From VRUE01 sp963728365 (GTDB lineage: Bacteria > Actinomycetota > Thermoleophilia > Solirubrobacterales > 70-9): a stretch of DNA of 64,000 bases. The stretch is from NCBI GenBank assembly GCA_963728365.1, contig CAVSJI010000001.1:1-64000 (forward strand). The letters are read 5' to 3'. Below, one piece after another: positions 36,287 through 48,300 of the stretch; position 1 is the first letter of the stretch, and each line of letters starts with the position of its first letter. A model generated the notes under the pieces. The model ran no database searches, had not been told where the DNA came from, and saw only the letters and a list, made by a program, of their open reading frames with translations. A program made the translations under genes and the position numbers.

Positions 36287-36384
36287 GCCAGCCGAAAGCG
36301 GACGTCGTCGAGGCGCTGCGCGCCGCTCTCAAGGACCGCGACCGGCTGCGCAAGGAGAACTCGCGCCTCCTGGCCGGCGCATCG
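36283..36384 (+). other. N-terminal docking coiled coil of the second PKS protein
   Basis: About 34 residues precede the first KS (SEPIAIVGM). They contain VVEALRAALKDRDRLRKEN, a heptad-like charged helix characteristic of class 1 N-terminal docking domains. It is the partner of the C-terminal tail at 36077-36283. Confidence 0.88.
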
Positions 36385-39300
36385 GAGCCGATCGCGATCG
36401 TCGGCATGGCCTGCCGCTATCCCGGCGGCGTCGACTCGCCGCGCGAGCTCTGGCGGATGGTCGCCGAGGGGCGCGACGGGATCACCGAGTTCCCCAACAG
36501 CCGCGGCTGGGACGTCGAGCGCCTCTACGACCCGGACCCGGAGAGCATCGGCACCACCTACACGAAGCAGGGGGGCTTCCTCCACGACGCGGGCGAGTTC
36601 GACTCCGAGTTCTTCAAGATCAGCCCGCGCGAGGCGCTGATCGTCGACCCGCAGCAGCGCCTGCTGCTCGAAGGCGCCTGGGAGGCGCTCGAGGACGCCG
36701 GCATCGACCCGGCCTCGCTGCGCGGCAGCCAGGCGGGCGTCTACGCCGGCGTCATGTATCAAGACTACGGCGCCCCCCAGCTCGGGCTCTCACCGGGGAT
36801 GAGTACAAGCATCGTCTCCGGCCGCGTCGCCTACACGCTCGGCCTCGAGGGCCCGGCGGTGACGGTGGACACGGCCTGCTCCTCCTCGCTCACCGCGATC
36901 CACCTCGCCGCCCAGGGGCTGCGCGGGGGGGAGTGCACGCTGGCGCTGGTCGGTGGGGTCACCGTGCTGGCGACGCCGACCGTCTTCACCGGCTTCAGCG
37001 CCCAGCGCGGCCTCGCCGCTGACGGGCGCTGCAAGTCCTTCGCCGAGGCGGCGGACGGCGTCGGTTGGGCCGAGGGCCTCGGCGTGGTCGTGCTCGAGCG
37101 GCTCGCCGACGCCCGCGCCAACGGGCACGTGGTGCTGGCGACGATTCGCGGCTCGGCGGTCAACCAGGATGGCGCCTCCAACGGGTTGACGGCTCCCAAC
37201 GGCCCCTCCCAGGAGCGCGTCATCCGCCAGGCGCTGGCCAACGCCCGCCTGGGCACCGGCGACGTCGACATGGTCGAGGGGCACGGCACGGGAACCACCC
37301 TCGGGGACCCGATCGAGGCGACCGCGCTGATCGCCACCTACGGCCAGGACCGCGAGGCGCCGCTGAAGCTCGGCTCCTTCAAGTCCAACGTCGGCCACAC
37401 GCAGGCCGCCGCCGGCGTCGGCGGGGTGATCAAGGCCGTGCTGGCGATGCGCGAGGGGGTCATGCCAAAGACCCTGCACGTCGACGAGCCCTCCTCGAAG
37501 GTCGATTGGGAGGCGGGGCAGGTCGAGCTGCTCACCGAGGCCGAGCCCTGGGAGAAGGAGACGGGGCCGAGGCGCGCCGCGGTCTCCTCGTTCGGCATCT
37601 CGGGCACCAACGCCCACGTGATCCTCGAGCAGGCCGAGGCGACCCCCGGCGAGCCCAACGGTCGCGCTCCTTCTCACCCCTCGGGAACAACTGCGACCGC
37701 TGGGGAGCAGGCCACGGGCGAGGAGGCCCCGACCCCGCCCCTGACCCACCCCGTCCCCCTCGCCCTCTCGGCCAAATCCGGGCAGGCTCTCACCGAGTCC
37801 GCGGCGAGGCTCAAGGCCCACCTCGAGGCCAACCCCGAGCAGAGCCTGCTCGACACCGCCCACTCGCTGCTCGCCACCAGAAGCGCCTTCCCCCACCGCG
37901 CCGTGGCGGTCGGCGCCGAGCGCGAGCAGCTGCTCGACTCCCTTCAGGCGATTGCCGAGGGAAGGCCCTCCCCATCGAGCGCCACCGCCACCGCCAGCCC
38001 CGGCCGCCTCGCCTACCTGCTCAGCGGCCAGGGATCGCAGAGGCCGGGGATGGGCAAGGAGCTGCACGAGACCTACCCCGCCTACGCGGAGGCGCTGAAC
38101 GAGGCGCTGGCGGAGCTCGACCGCCACCTGGAGCTCTCGCTGCGCGACCTGCTCTTCGCCGAGCCGGGATCGCCGCAGGCAGAGCTGCTGGGAGACACCG
38201 CCTACGCCCAGCCCGCCCTCTTTGCCACCCACCTGGCGCTTCACCGCCTGCTGGAGAGCTGGGGCCTCCTCCCCGAGCTGCTCGCCGGCCACTCGGTCGG
38301 GGAGATCTCCGCCGCCCAGATCGCCGGCGTGCTCTCCCTGCCCGACGCCGCCAGGCTGATCTGCGCCCGCGGCGCGCTGATGGGCGCCCTGCCCTCCGGC
38401 GGGGCGATGCTCGCGGTTCAGGCCAGCGAGCCCGAGGTCGCCGAGGCGATCGAGGGGCTGCAGGCAGAGCTCTCGATCGCGGCGCTCAACAGCCCAACCT
38501 CGACCGTGATCTCCGGCGATGGGCAGGCGATCGAAGCCCAGCAGTCACTCTGGGAGGAGCGCGGCCGCAAGACCAAGCGCCTGCAGGTCTCCCACGCCTT
38601 TCACTCGCCCCTGATCGAGCCGATGATGGACGCCTTCGCCGAGGTCGCCGCGGAGCTCTCCTACGCCGAGCCACAGATCCCGATCGTCTCCAACCTCAGC
38701 GGGGAGGTCCTCAGCGCAAAGCAGGCCACCGACCCCGCCTACTGGGTCTCCCACGTGCGCTCCCCGGTGCGCTTCGCCGACTCGGTCGGCACCCTCCTCG
38801 CCCGGGGCGCCACGGCCTTGGTGGAGCTCGGCCCCGACCCGGTGCTCACCGCGATGGCGGCCGAGTGCGTCGAGGGCGAGGAGCGCCCCCCGGCCCTGAT
38901 CCCCACCCTCAGGGAGGGACGCCCGGAGTCCGAGACCGCGACGCTTGCCCTGGGCGCCGCCCACGCCGCCGGGGCGCAGGTCGATTGGGAGGACTTCTTC
39001 GCCGGCTCGGGCGCCAGGAAGGTGCCGCTGCCCACCTATCCCTTCCAGCGCGAGCGCTACTGGCTGAGCCCCGAGTACGGCGGCGCCGACCTCGGCGCCG
39101 CCGGGCTGGCCGATGCGGGCCACCCGCTGCTCGGCGCGGCGCTCTCGGTCGCCGGCGGCGAGGAGCTGCTCTTCACCGGCCGCATCTCGCTGGCCACCCA
39201 CCCCTGGCTGGCCGACCACGCCGTGGCCGGCACGGCGCTCCTGCCGGGCACCGGCCTGCTCGAGCTCGCCCTGCGCGCCGGGCAGGAGCTCGGCATGGAG

Positions 39301-42300
39301 CAGGTTCGCGAGCTCACCATGCGGGCGCCGCTCGTCCTGCCCGAGACCGGCGCCGTGCAGGTCCAGGTCGCGGTCGGCGAGCCGGGGGAGGGGGGAGAGC
39401 GCCCGATCGAGATCCACTCCCGCCCCGAGGCGCCGCTGGAGCAGCAGCAGCCCTGGGCCCTCAACGCAGAGGGCCTGCTCGCCCCCGAGGCTCCCGAGGC
39501 GCCGCCCGCACTGGACGCCTGGCCACCGGAGGGCGCCGAGCCGCTGGAGGCGACCTTCCTCTATGACCACCTCGCCGAGGCGGGCTATGAGTACGGGCCC
39601 GCCTTCCAGAACCTGACCAGGGCCTGGCGCCGCGGCGAGGACGTCTTCGCCGAGCTCGCCCTCGCCGAGCAGCAGGCCGGCGAGGCCGGCGCCTTCGCCG
39701 TCCATCCCGCCCTGCTCGACGCGGCCCTGCACGCGATCCCGCTCGGCGCCTCGCAGGGCGGCGCCGAGGCGGCTCCCTCGCTGCCCTTCTCCTGGGGCGA
39801 GGTGGCGGTGCGGGCTCCGGGGGCGAGCGCCCTGCGCGTCGCGCTGGCGAGCGGCGGCGAGGGCCGCGTCTCGCTGACCCTCGCCGCCGAGGACGGCGCC
39901 ACCGCGGTCCAGGTCGGCTCGCTCGCCCTGCGCCCGCTGGCGCCCGAGCAGCTGCGCGCCGCCCGCGACCGGCGCGAGGGGCTGCTGCGCGTCGAGTGGC
40001 GGGAGCGCGACCTGGCCCCCGCCGAGGCCGGCGCCCCGGTCGAGCTCTGGCGACACGAGCCCGAAGCGGGCGCCGGCTCCCCGGCCGCCGCGCGGGCAGC
40101 CGCCTGCGCCGCGCTGGCCGCGCTCCAGGCCTGGCTCGCCCGCGAGGACGGCTCCCCGGACGAGCGCTTCGCGGTGCTCACCCGCAACGCCTTCGCCGTC
40201 GCCGAGGGCGAGGCGCCCGACCCGGCCGCCGCCGCGGTCTGGGGCCTCGTGCGCTCCGCCCAGGCGGAGCATCCGGGCAGCTTCCTGCTGCTCGACAGCG
40301 ACGGCAGCGCTGCTTCTGAGGCGAAGCTCGAGGCGGCCCTGGCCCAGGCCGAGGAGCCGCAGCTCGCCCTGCGCGAGGGGGCCGCCTTCGCCCCGCGCGC
40401 GACCAGGGTTGCCCCGCAGGCCGAAGGGGAGGCCGAGGCGCAGGCCGGATCGTCCCCGCCGATCGACCCCGAGCGCACGGTCCTGATCACCGGCGCGACC
40501 GGCACCCTCGGCGGCCTCGCCGCCAAGCACCTCCTCACCGCCCACGGCGCCCGCCACCTGCTGCTCGTCAGCCGCAGCGGCCCCGAGGCGCCCGGCGCCG
40601 CCGAGCTGCGCGCCGAGCTGGAGGAGCAGGGCGCCGAGGTCGAGATCGCCGCCTGCGACGTCGCCGAGCGCGACGCGCTCGAGGCGCTGCTCGCCGCGAT
40701 CCCCGCGGAGCGCCCGCTGGGCGCCGTCTTCCACGCCGCCGGCGCGCTCGATGACGCGACGATCGAGTCGCTCACCGCCGAGCGCCTCGACCCCGTCTTC
40801 GCCCCCAAGGCCGACGCCGCCTGGGCCCTGCACGAGCTGACCGCCGAGGCCGAGCTCACCCACTTCGTCTGCTTCTCCTCGGCCGCCGGCACCCTGGGCG
40901 GCCCCGGCCAGGGCAACTACGCCGCCGCCAACGCCTACCTCGACGCCCTCGCCCAGCGCCGCCGCGCCGCGGGCCTGCCCGCCACCTCGATTGCCTGGGG
41001 CTACTGGGAGACCGAGAGCGAGCTGACCGCGAAGCTCACCGAGGCCGACCTCGAGCGGATGCGCCGCGGCGGCATCGCGCCGCTGGCCGAGGAGCAGGGG
41101 CTGGCGATGCTCGACCAGGCACTCGCCTCTCCGGCCGCCGACGCCCTCGCGATCGGCCTCGACGGCGACGGCCTGCGGGCGCTCGCCGCGGTTGGTGCCC
41201 TGCCACCGCTCTACAGCGGCCTGGTCCGGGTGCCGCACCGTCAGGAGGAGGTGGGCGGCGAGCTCGCCGAGCAGCTGGCCGAGCTGCCCGACGAGGAGCG
41301 CGCCGCCGCCGTCCTCACCATCGTCCGCTCGCAGGTGGCCGCCGTTCTCGGCCATGAGTCGGGTGACGCGATCGACCCCCTGCGCGCCTTTCAGGAGCTC
41401 GGCTTCGACTCACTGGCGGCGCTGGAACTGCGCAACCGGCTGGGGATCGTCGCCGGCGTGCGGCTCGGCGCAACGGTCGTCTTCGATCACCCGTCCGCCC
41501 AGTCTCTTGCCGAGCACCTGCTGACCCAGCTCGGCGCCGCCAGCCCGGCCCGGCGAGCGGCGGTCAGGGCCCAGGCCAGCGAGGAGCCGATCGCGATCGT
41601 CGGCATGTCCTGCCGCTACCCGGGTGGCATCGCCTCCCCCGCTGGGCTCTGGCGGATGCTCGCCGAGGAGCGCGAGGGCATCGCCGAGTTCCCCGCCGAC
41701 CGCGGCTGGGACCTCGAGCGCCTCTACGACCCAGACCCCAACTCCTTCGGCACCTCCTACACGAGGCACGGCGGCTTCCTGGAGGCCCCCGGGGACTTCG
41801 ACCCGGAGTTCTTCGGCATCAGCCCGCGCGAGGCGCTCGTCATCGACCCCCAGCAGCGACTGCTGCTCGAAGGCGCCTGGGAGGCGCTCGAGGACGCCGG
41901 CATCGATCCGTCGACCCTGCGCGGCGAGCCAGCCGGCGTCTTCGCCGGGGTGATGTACCAGGACTACGGCGCGGCGGAGCTCGGCCTGGCACCGGGGATG
42001 ACCACCAGCATCGTCTCCGGCCGCGTCGCCTATACCCTTGGGCTGGAGGGACCGGCGGTGACCGTGGACACGGCCTGCTCCTCCTCGCTCGTTGCCCTCC
42101 ACCTGGCGGCCGGCGCGCTGCGCGCGGGAGAGTGCAACCTGGCCCTGGCGGGCGGCGTCACCGTGCTCGCCACCCCCTCGGTCTTCGCGGCCTTCAGCGC
42201 CCAGCGCGGCCTCGCCCCGAACGGCCGCTGCAAGTCCTTCGCCGAGGCCGCCGACGGCGCGGGCTTCTCGGAGGGGATCGGCGTGCTCGTGCTCGAGCGT

Positions 42301-45300
42301 CTCTCCGACGCCGAGGCCAAGGGCCACTCTGTGCTCACCACGATCCGCGGCTCGGCCGTCAACCAGGATGGCGCCTCCAACGGTCTCACCGCCCCCAACG
42401 GCCCCTCCCAGGAGCGCGTGATCCGCCAGGCCCTGGCCAACGCGAGCCTCGAGCCGGGTCAGATCGACATGGTCGAGGCGCACGGCACCGGCACCACCCT
42501 CGGGGACCCGATCGAGGCCGGCGCCCTGCTCGCCACCTACGGCCAGGACCGCGAGGCGCCGCTGAAGCTCGGCTCGCTGAAGTCGAACATCGGCCACACC
42601 CAGGCCGCGGCCGGGGTCGGCGGCGTGATCAAGGCGGTGCTGGCGATGCGCGAAGGGGTGATGCCCAAGACGCTGCACGTCGACGCGCCCTCCTCGAAGG
42701 TCGATTGGGAGGCCGGGCAGATCGAGCTGCTCACCGAGGCGCAACCGTGGGAGAAAGAGGGAGGACCAAGGCGCGCCGCGGTCTCCTCCTTCGGCGCCTC
42801 GGGCACCAACGCCCACGTGATCCTCGAGCAGGCCGAGGCGACCCTCGGCGAGCCCGGCGGTCACACTTCTTCTCACCCCTCGGGAACAACCGCGACCGCC
42901 GGGGGAGAGGCGACGGTGGATGGCGAGGCCGGGCATGGCGAGGCCCCGACCCCGCCCCTGACCGGCCCCGTCCCCCTCGCCCTCTCGGCCAAATCCGAGG
43001 ACGCCCTGCGCGAGTCGGCCGCAAGGCTCGCCACCCACCTGCGCGAGCACCCCGACCAGAACCTGCTCGACACCGCCTACTCGCTGGCGAGGACCCGCAG
43101 CGCCTTCGAGCACCGCGCGGTGGCCGTCGGGACCGAGCGCCAGCAGCTGCTGGACTCCCTGCAGGCGATCGCCTCAGGCGCCCCCGGCGAGGGCGCCTCC
43201 GGTGCGCCTTATGTGGTCATTGACCACATAAGGCGCACCGCAACCGAGCGGCGCCCCGTCTTCGCCTTCGGCGGGCAGGGCTCCCAGCACCCCCGGATGG
43301 CCCTCGGGCTGATCCAGGCCAGCCCGCTCTTCGCCCGCAGCATCGCCGAGTGCGAGGCGGCCCTCGCCCCCCACGTCGATTGGTCCCTGACCGAGGTCCT
43401 CGAAGAAGAGGAGGGCAAGTGGATGGAGCGCCTCGACATCGTCCAGCCCGCCCTCTTCGCGACGATGGTCTCCCTGGCAAGGCTCTGGGAAGCCTCGGGG
43501 GTGAGGCCCTCCCTGGTGATCGGCCACTCCCAGGGGGAGGTGGCCGCCGCCCACGTCGCCGGGGCGCTCTGCCTCGAGGACGCCGCCCGGGTGATCGCCC
43601 TGCGCTCGGCGGCGATGGCCAAGATCGCCGGCAAGGGGGCGATGGCCTCGGTATCGCTGCCCGCAGGGGAGCTCTCCGAGCTGCTCGCCCCCTACGGGGA
43701 GCGCCTCTCCCTCGCCGCCGCCAACGGCCCCCGCGCCCAGGCCGTCTCGGGGGAGCCCGAGGCGATCGCCGAGCTGCTCGGCGCATGCGAGGGGCAGGGC
43801 GTCAGGGCGAGGCGGATCGCCGTCGACTACGCCGCGCACTCCGCCCAGATCGAGCAGCTCGAGGAGGAGCTCTTGGAGGCCTTCGCCCCGATCTCCCCCC
43901 AAAGCTCGGAGATCCCCCTGCACTCGACGCTCACCGGCGAGCTCCTCGACACCGCCCGGATGGATGCCTCCTACTGGTATCGCAACCTGCGCGAGACCGT
44001 CCTCTTCGAGCCCGTGATCGAGGCCCTGCTGCAGCAGGGCCGCTCCCACTTCATCGAGATCTCCCCCCACCCGGTGCTCTCCTTCGGGATCGCCGAAGCG
44101 ATCGAGGCGAGCGAGTCCCCCGCAAGGGTGCTCGACACCCTGCGCAGGGAGGAGGACCCCGCGACCCGCTTCTGCCTCTCCCTCGCAGAGGCCCACGCCG
44201 CCGGGGCGCAGGTCGATTGGGAGGACTTCTTCGCCGGCTCGGGCGCCAAGCGCGCCCCGCTGCCCACCTATCCCTTCCAGACCCGTCGCTTTTGGCTTGC
44301 CTCCGGGCCGCGCCTGGCCGACGCTCGCTCGATCGGGCAGGTGCCGGCCGGCCACCCGCTGCTCGCCGCGGCGATCGAGGACCCCGATGGCGAGAGCCTG
44401 ACGCTCACCGGCCGCCTCGCCCGCTCGACCCACCCCTGGCTGGCCGAACACGCGATCGCCGGCACGACCGTCCTCTCCGGCGCCGCCCTGCTCGAGCTCG
44501 CCCTGCGCGCCGCCTGGCAGGCCGGCTGCGAGCGGGTCGAGGAGCTCGACCTGCAGGCGCCCCTCGTCATTCCCGAGGCGGGTGCTGTCCAGCTGCGCGT
44601 CTCCGTGGCAGAGGCCGACGACGACGGTCGGCGCCGGATCGCGATCCACTCCCGCCTCGAGGACAACCCGGAGGACGAGGACGAGCGGCCCGAGTGGTCG
44701 CTCAACGCGGAGGGCACGCTCGCCGGCTCCGCCTCCGACGATGCCGAGCCCGCGGCTCTCGACGCCTGGCCGCCCGAGGGCGCCGAGCCGCTCGACGCGA
44801 CCTTCCTCTACGACCGCCTTGCGGAGGCCGGCTTCGAGCACGGCCCCGCTTTTCAGAGCCTCTCGGCCGCCTGGCGCCGCGGTGAGGAGGTCTTCGCCGA
44901 GGTCGCCCTCGCCGAGGAGCGGGTGGCGGACGCCGGCGGCTTCCGGCTGCACCCCGCCCTGCTCGACGGCGCCCTGCAGGCGCTCGCCCTCGCGGCGCTC
45001 GAGGACGGCGACGGGGCCGGGCTGCGCGAACCGGCCGCCTGGCGCGGGGTCGCCCTCACGGGCGCCGGACCGGCGGCGCTGCGCGTCCGCATCGACGCCG
45101 CGGGTGAGACGGCCTCTCTCGCCATCGCCGACGGGAGCGGAGCACCGCTCGGCGCGGTTGCCGCGCTCGAGCTGCGCCCCGTCTCCGCCGAGCGCCTGCG
45201 CGAGGCCGCCCGCCGCCGCGACGTCCTGCTCGGCGTCGAGTGGGATGGATTGGAGCTCTCTGACCGAGGCACCGAGCCGGACGCTGCCGGCAAGGTCGAA

Positions 45301-48300
45301 GTCTGGGACCCGACGGCCGAATCGAGTCGCGGAGACGACCCTGAGCGCGCCCGGGCTCTGACGGCGGCGACGTTGGAGCGCCTGCAGGCCTGGCTCGCCC
45401 GCGAGGAGGGCTCGCCCGGCGATCGCCTGGCGATCGTCACCCGCGGCGCGGTCTCGACCGCACCCGCAGAGGCGCCCGACCCCGCGGCGGCGGCGATCTG
45501 GGGCCTGGTCCGCTCGGCCCAGTCCGAGCACGCCGGCAGCTTCCTGCTCGTCGACCTCGACGGGTCCGACGCCTCCGAGGAGGCGCTCGCCGCCGCCCTC
45601 GCGCAGGACGAGGAGCCGCAGCTGGCCCTGCGCGAGGGCGCGGCGCTCGCACCGCGCGTCGCGCGCCTGCCGCGCCCCGAGGGCGGCGACGATCCGGCCC
45701 CGGAACTCGACCCGGAGAGGACCGTCCTGCTGACCGGCGCCACCGGCGCGCTCGGTGGCCTGACCGCCAAGCACCTCGTCACCGCCCACGGCGCCCGTCA
45801 CCTGCTGCTCGTCAGCCGCCGCGGCGAGGAAGCGCCCGGCGCCGCCGAGCTGCGCGCCGAGCTCGAGCAACTCGGCGCCGAGGTCGAGATCGCCGCCTGC
45901 GACGTCGCCGACCGCGAGGCGCTCGCCGCCCTGCTCGCCGCGATCCCCGCCGAGCGCCCGCTGGGCGCCGTCTTCCACGCCGCCGGCGCCCTCGACGACG
46001 CGACGGTCGAGTCGCTCACCGCCGAGCGCCTCGACCCCGTCTTCGCCCCCAAGGCCGACGCCGCTTGGGCGCTGCACGAGCTGACCGCCGAGGCCGAGCT
46101 CTCGCACTTCGTCCTCTTCTCCTCGGCCGCCGGGACCCTCGGCTCTCCCGGCCAGGGCAACTACGCCGCCGCCAACGCCTACCTCGACGCCCTCGCCCAG
46201 CGCCGCCAAGCCGCGGGCCTGCCCGCGACTTCGATCGCCTGGGGCTACTGGGAGACCGAGAGCGAGCTGACCGCGAAGATCGACGAGGCCGACCTGGCCC
46301 GGATGCGGGCCAGCGGCATCGCGCCGCTCGGCGACGAACGCGGCCTCGCCCTGCTCGACCTGGCGCTCGGCTGCGGCCGCGCCGACGCCCTCGCCGCCGG
46401 TCTCGACTCGGCCGGCCTACGGGCGATGGCCTCCTTCGGCGCCCTGCCGTCACTGCTCAGCGGTCTCGTCCCCGGCGCTCAGGCGCACGAGGCTGTCGCC
46501 GGCGCCTTCGCCCGCCGGCTCGCCGAGCTGGCCGCCGGCGAGCGCGAGGCGGCCCTGCTGGAGCTGGTCCGCTCCCAGGTGGGCGCCGTGCTCGGCTACG
46601 AGTCGGCCGAGGAGGTCGACGCCGGCCGCGCCTTCAAGGACCTCGGCTTCGACTCGCTCGCCGCGCTCGAACTGCGCAACCGGCTGCGTATCGCCACCGG
46701 CCTGCGCCTCGCCGCCACCGTCGCCTTCGATTACCCGACCGCCGCCGAGCTCGCCGCCCACCTGCTCGAGCGGCTGAGCGCGGCGGGCGGCGCCGCCCAG
46801 GTCGCCGTCCGTGCCCAGGGCCGCGACAGCGACGAGCCCGTGGCGATCGTCGGCATGGCCTGCCGCTTCGGGGGCGGCGCCGACTCCCCCGACCGCCTCT
46901 GGGAGCTGCTCGCCACGGGCCGCGACGCGGTCGGTGGCTTCCCGGCCGACCGCGGCTGGGACGTGCCCGACGTGCGCGGCTGCTTCCTCGAGGACGTCGC
47001 CGAGTTCGACCCCGGCTTCTTCGGCATCAGCCCGCGCGAAGCGCGGGCGATCGACCCGCAGCAGCGCCTCCTCCTGGAAGCCGCCTGGGAGGCGCTCGAA
47101 GACGCCGGCATCGACCCGGACTCGCTGCGCGGCGGCGACGCGGGCGTCTTCGTCGGCGCCGGCGCCAGCGAATACCAGCAGGCGATCCTGGCGACCGGCG
47201 CCGGCGCGCCGATCGTCGGCGGCTCCTCCAGCGTGATCTCCGGTCGCGTCGCTTACACCCTCGGCCTGGTCGGCCCGGCGATGACTGTCGACACGGCCTG
47301 CTCATCGGCGCTGGTCGCCACCCACCTCGCTTCGCGTGCGCTGCGCGGGGGAGAGTGCGACCTGGCGATCGCCGGTGGCGTCTCGGTCTTCATCACCCCG
47401 GTCGGCCTCGCCGACTTCTCCAACCTCGGCGGCCTCGCCGCCGACGGTCGCTGCAAGGCTTTCGCCGAGGGCGCCGACGGGACCGCCTTCGCCGAGGGCA
47501 CCGGCGTCGTCGTCCTCGAGCGCCTCGCCGACGCGGAGCGCAACGGCCACGCGGTGCTGGCGACGATCCGCGGCTCGGCCGTCAACCAGGACGGCGCTTC
47601 CAACGGCCTCACGGCGCCCAACGGCCCCTCGCAGGAACGCGTTATCCGCCAGGCGCTCGCCAACGCCGGCGTCGACCCGGCTGAGGTCGACATGGTCGAG
47701 ACGCATGGCACCGGCACGACACTCGGCGACCCGATCGAGGCCGGCGCCCTGCTCGCCACCTACGGGCGGGACCGCGAGGCGCCGCTGAAGATCGGCTCGG
47801 TCAAGTCGAACATCGGCCACACCTCGGCCGCCGCCGGGATCGCCGGACTGCTCAAGGCGGTGCTGGCGATGCGCGCCGGGACGATGCCGAAGACCCTGCA
47901 CGTCGACGCGCCCTCGACCAAGGTGGACTGGGACCTCGGCGCGGTCGAGCTGCTCACCGAGGCCGAGCCCTGGCGGGCGAACGGCCACCCGCGCCGCGCG
48001 GCGGTCTCCTCCTTCGGGATCAGCGGAACCAACGTGCACATGGTCCTCGAGGAGCCGTCGGAAGTCGCCCAGGCTCCCAGCGGTCGTACTTCCCGCCGCA
48101 TACCGGCAACAAGCACGACCGCTGGGGACGAGGCCGAGGTCGGGCCGCTCGCGGGCGCCCTCCCGCTCATCATCTCGGCCAAATCCGAGGACGCGCTGCG
48201 CGACGCCGCCCGCCGCCTCGCCGCCCACCTCGAGCGGCACCCCGGGCAGCGCCTCGCCGACGTCGCCGCCTCGCTCCTCGAGACGCGACCGAGCCTCGAG

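Larger units (their letters stand above)
41581..46780 (+). other. PKS module i: KS-AT-DH(altered)-KR-ACP, methylmalonyl-like
   Basis: Approximate domains: KS 41581-42830, AT 43249-44170 (YAAH, GHSQGE), DH 44353-45220, KR 45230-46490 (TGATGALG, LDD, Ser/Tyr intact), ACP 46540-46780. The DH reads HAIAGTTVLS: the conserved Pro is Ser (codon 44476), although the second motif DGALQ is normal. Dehydration is therefore uncertain. The KS-AT linker carries both palindromic element families. Confidence 0.9.

Noticed and set aside
35911..36282. Upstream extension of the second PKS reading frame
   Set aside because: The frame is open but overlaps the ACP and docking tail of the first PKS in another frame. 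The ribosome binding site and the docking coiled coil place the start at 36283.
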